A DNA stretch of 15,772 nt. It comes from Prolixibacteraceae bacterium (GTDB taxonomy: Bacteria > Bacteroidota > Bacteroidia > Bacteroidales > Prolixibacteraceae). The position numbers and the translations under genes are program-made. The stretch covers positions 1 to 15,772 of the forward strand of contig SKHV01000148.1 in the NCBI GenBank assembly GCA_007116765.1, in the 5' to 3' direction. Positions 13,900 to 15,772 of the stretch are shown one piece after another. How positions within the stretch are numbered: position 1 is the stretch's first letter; each line of letters begins with the position of its first letter. The notes below the pieces were generated by a model. The model saw only the letters and a list, made by a program, of their open reading frames with translations, did not search any database and was not told the origin of the DNA.

Positions 13900-14694
13900 T
13901 TAAATTTCCTTGTCAAAGTTACGCACTTCGGTGCCTCCAAATATACAAACTCCTGTGATAACAATTGTCTTTGCAGGGTCGGGTGCATAAAGCGGGTCTT
14001 TAATCCGTAAATCGCTGTATCCTCCGAATATTGTCGTTACTTTATTGAGCACGGTCCAGTTGTTGGGCACTTTTATTACATGCCCGCCAAAAAGAGTTGT
14101 CACATCGATATTACAGCCCTGAGGTGAAATTTGGCATTGGCGCAAATCAATTTCAGAACCGCCAAAAACTGCAGTAGAGCGTCCCCCCTCAAGGTTTTGA
14201 GTCGACATGTTAATTTCACGTCCTCCGAATATTACAAATTCGTCGAAATAATCAATAGAAAGATTATTCGAAGATTTCGAATGCTCACTTTCATACTTCA
14301 CATCGTCGATATTGTAATCAAAATTAGCCTTGTAACTGGCTTTACGATTAGCATTTGGCCTGTATTTTTTCCTTTTCGGCGAAAACATGAACACTACACC
14401 CAAAATCAAAAGCATTACCGGCCAAAAAAACTTTTTAATTTGCTCGTAATCGTCAAATACATCGGGTAACATAAAAAATGCACCCACTGCCATCACTATA
14501 ATTCCTGCTCCTTTGTTTCCGCTCACGAAAACAAAAGCGCCAATGGCTACAAGCAGCATTTTCCACGACAAAAGAAAGTCGTACAACTCCCAGCTGATAA
14601 GTCCGGCACGTTCAAGTATCATTACTGACCCAACCAGCAATAAAATAAAACCCATATAAAACCTGCGTCCGCTAATAATCAGTTTTTTTCCCAT
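13900..14694 (-). CDS. LiaF-like membrane protein with FGG-repeat domain
   Basis: 264 residues. About four membrane helices (12-30, 45-58, 62-78, 90-104) form a DUF5668/LiaF-type transmembrane domain. After a charged linker (107-150), a cytoplasmic beta-solenoid-like domain carries five regularly spaced FGG motifs (156-158, 177-179, 202-204, 223-225, 252-254), typical of LiaF/DUF2154 'cell wall-active antibiotics response' proteins. In Firmicutes LiaF restrains the LiaSR envelope-stress system; here the partner kinase and regulator are of LytS/LytTR type. As first gene of the operon it may act as a sensor or inhibitor of the kinase (inference from context). The ATG at 14694 follows a TAnnTTTG promoter by a short leader. 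Confidence 0.85.
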   Translation of the reverse strand: MGKKLIISGRRFYMGFILLLVGSVMILERAGLISWELYDFLLSWKMLLVAIGAFVFVSGNKGAGIIVMAVGAFFMLPDVFDDYEQIKKFFWPVMLLILGVVFMFSPKRKKYRPNANRKASYKANFDYNIDDVKYESEHSKSSNNLSIDYFDEFVIFGGREINMSTQNLEGGRSTAVFGGSEIDLRQCQISPQGCNIDVTTLFGGHVIKVPNNWTVLNKVTTIFGGYSDLRIKDPLYAPDPAKTIVITGVCIFGGTEVRNFDKEI

Positions 14695-14715
14695 AATAAT
14701 TTGTATTTAATACTC

Positions 14716-14723
14716 CAAAAGTA
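14716..14723 (-). promoter_or_regulatory. -7 box (TACTTTTG) of the LiaF-like/kinase/regulator operon
   Basis: The - strand sequence TACTTTTG matches TAnnTTTG exactly, 21 nt upstream of the ATG at 14694. A TTG 15 nt further upstream is too close for an ideal -33 element. The position fits a short leader. Confidence 0.55.
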
Positions 14724-14734
14724 TAGCAATACTT
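14719..14734. promoter_or_regulatory. Inverted repeat overlapping the operon promoter (candidate operator)
   Basis: AAGTAT (14719-14724) and ATACTT (14729-14734) form a perfect 6-bp inverted repeat with a 4-nt spacer. It overlaps the first five bases of the -7 box, where a bound protein would block initiation. Binding by the operon's own regulator is only a hypothesis. Confidence 0.4.
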
Positions 14735-14847
14735 CGAACAATAAATATTAGTTTCGATAAAGGCGGGTGTTTTATCGGTTAATGGCGAATACTGCGATGT
14801 AGATGGAAGCTAATGAAACTATTCACGTTGCTATAATAAGAGGTTTA

Positions 14848-15772
14848 TTATCTCCAAGACTGATTTGTTCTGAAGTTTCGCACCGTACGATCTTTGTTGA
14901 TTTTGAATACCATTGAAATTTGATTACCGCTGAATATGCCCGCGGTTTTGGTCAAATCATTGTCGATATTGATAGTTTGGGCATAGGTTATTGTGATGTT
15001 ATGCAGGTCGAGAGTAAAGAATGGCTGCAAGTTGGTATAGGGATAATAAATGCGTGTATGGTGTATATTAAGCCCCAACTCGCCTATCATTGATATTTTA
15101 CTTCGAATTCCGGCAATATGCTCTTTAAAAATCCCCTGTAGTTTCATATTCACAAAAAATTCAGATGAATTGTTTTTTGGTCCGTAAATGGCCGCGAAAG
15201 AAGGAATAAAATACACATCGAGTGGTTTTGATCTGTGCATTTCCAAGAAATTAAGACGTGCATTCACCATAAATTTCGAGGGGTAAAGTATATCCTGTGG
15301 CGACTCAACCTGATCGAGGTAATACAATAAGTCGGATTCGAGCCTGTTGCGTGTTTGCACTATATCGAGTGCCGCAGCACCAAACTCACCATGCACAGTT
15401 TTATAAACTGCACCCACATCGGTCGAAAACATCCATGAGCGTATGTTGTCGTAATCGCCAAAAATAGGATCGTAAAAATTGCGGTTTCCACTGCCGTCGA
15501 GAGGATCGTAATACAATTGCAAAGCATTTAGGTTAGTTCCCAAACGCTTAAGGCGTGGAGTGACTGCTAACACCAGAAGACGTTTGTTTTTGCGATTAAC
15601 GTTCTGCTTTAAATTAAGATGATAGCCATAGGTTACCCCAATATTGGTTTCGTAAGTAGGGCCGTAATTGTATTGAAAGAGCTGGAAGCCTAAAGCCAGA
15701 TTTCCGAATTCTTCAAAAAACTGATTTATTTTTCCATCCTTTTCTAAAATATAACCTTCGCCAACCCTCGAA
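14848..15772 (-). CDS. Partial PorP/SprF-like outer-membrane protein (C-terminal part)
   Basis: The frame is open from the right edge of the window to TAA at 14848-14850, about 307 codons, so the N-terminus is outside. Visible sequence includes GNLALGFQLFQYNYGPTYET and TNIGVTYGYHLNL early on, then alternating hydrophobic/aromatic beta-strand patterns (FSTDVGAVYKT, FIPSFAAIYGP, FTLDLHNITITYAQ), consistent with an outer-membrane beta-barrel. The 'NYGPTYETNIGVTYGYHL' pattern resembles the PorP/SprF family, which is linked to type IX secretion and gliding and often pairs with proteins carrying C-terminal sorting domains. The C-terminus does not end in the usual aromatic residue (it ends SWR). A GTG at 15571-15573 is an internal codon, not the start. 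Family assignment is moderate. Confidence 0.6.
   Translation of the reverse strand, partial: SRVGEGYILEKDGKINQFFEEFGNLALGFQLFQYNYGPTYETNIGVTYGYHLNLKQNVNRKNKRLLVLAVTPRLKRLGTNLNALQLYYDPLDGSGNRNFYDPIFGDYDNIRSWMFSTDVGAVYKTVHGEFGAAALDIVQTRNRLESDLLYYLDQVESPQDILYPSKFMVNARLNFLEMHRSKPLDVYFIPSFAAIYGPKNNSSEFFVNMKLQGIFKEHIAGIRSKISMIGELGLNIHHTRIYYPYTNLQPFFTLDLHNITITYAQTINIDNDLTKTAGIFSGNQISMVFKINKDRTVRNFRTNQSWR

Noticed and set aside
15571..15573. GTG as the start of the PorP-like protein
   Set aside because: The frame continues upstream without a stop to the window edge and carries family-like sequence there.

Overview
The window looks like a chromosomal segment of a Bacteroidota bacterium, most likely a free-living or sediment-type member of Bacteroidales/Marinilabiliales or a relative. 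This is inferred from the gene families: a SusR-type hybrid two-component regulator with Reg_prop blades and a Y_Y_Y domain, a GH2 galactosidase C-terminus, LytS/LytTR signalling, a LiaF-like FGG-repeat protein, a probable PorP/SprF protein, and TAnnTTTG-type promoters. No RNA gene, CRISPR array or complete insertion sequence was seen, and no gene-free stretch exceeds 300 bases.

Bases 1-4824 (+ strand) are a branched-chain amino acid block: leuD, a LeuA/CimA-family synthase, an orphan SAM methyltransferase, a two-gene toxin-antitoxin cassette (DUF2281-like antitoxin and PemK/MazF toxin), then leuB. The leu genes appear to have been split by later insertions. GC-rich palindromic repeats lie in the 3' end of the leuD frame and the 5' end of the synthase frame. 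Short 7-8 nt tandem repeats precede the methyltransferase. The toxin-antitoxin pair brings its own promoter and sits 7 nt before leuB.

Bases 4825-6451: a 153-bp MITE-like element with imperfect terminal inverted repeats, a cold-shock gene with a clear intrinsic terminator, and an MscS-family channel that converges on the next gene.

Bases 6453-11313: a beta-CASP metallo-beta-lactamase RNase/hydrolase (- strand) with an unusual Arg in the HxHxDH motif, then a hybrid two-component regulator (- strand) that has lost its 5' end. At about 10955-10965 the regulator abuts a GH2 C-terminal fragment on the + strand, also missing its 5' end. One deletion between a divergently transcribed regulator and enzyme would explain both, which makes this the scar of a lost polysaccharide-utilization locus.

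Bases 11314-15772 (mostly - strand): an intergenic stretch with a 16-bp perfect palindrome and a dispersed repeat, a small membrane-anchored hypothetical, an octamer tandem repeat, and a three-gene operon (LiaF-like membrane protein, LytS-type kinase, LytTR regulator; 11-nt gaps) with a TAnnTTTG promoter overlapped by an inverted repeat. A partial PorP/SprF-like outer-membrane protein runs off the right edge.
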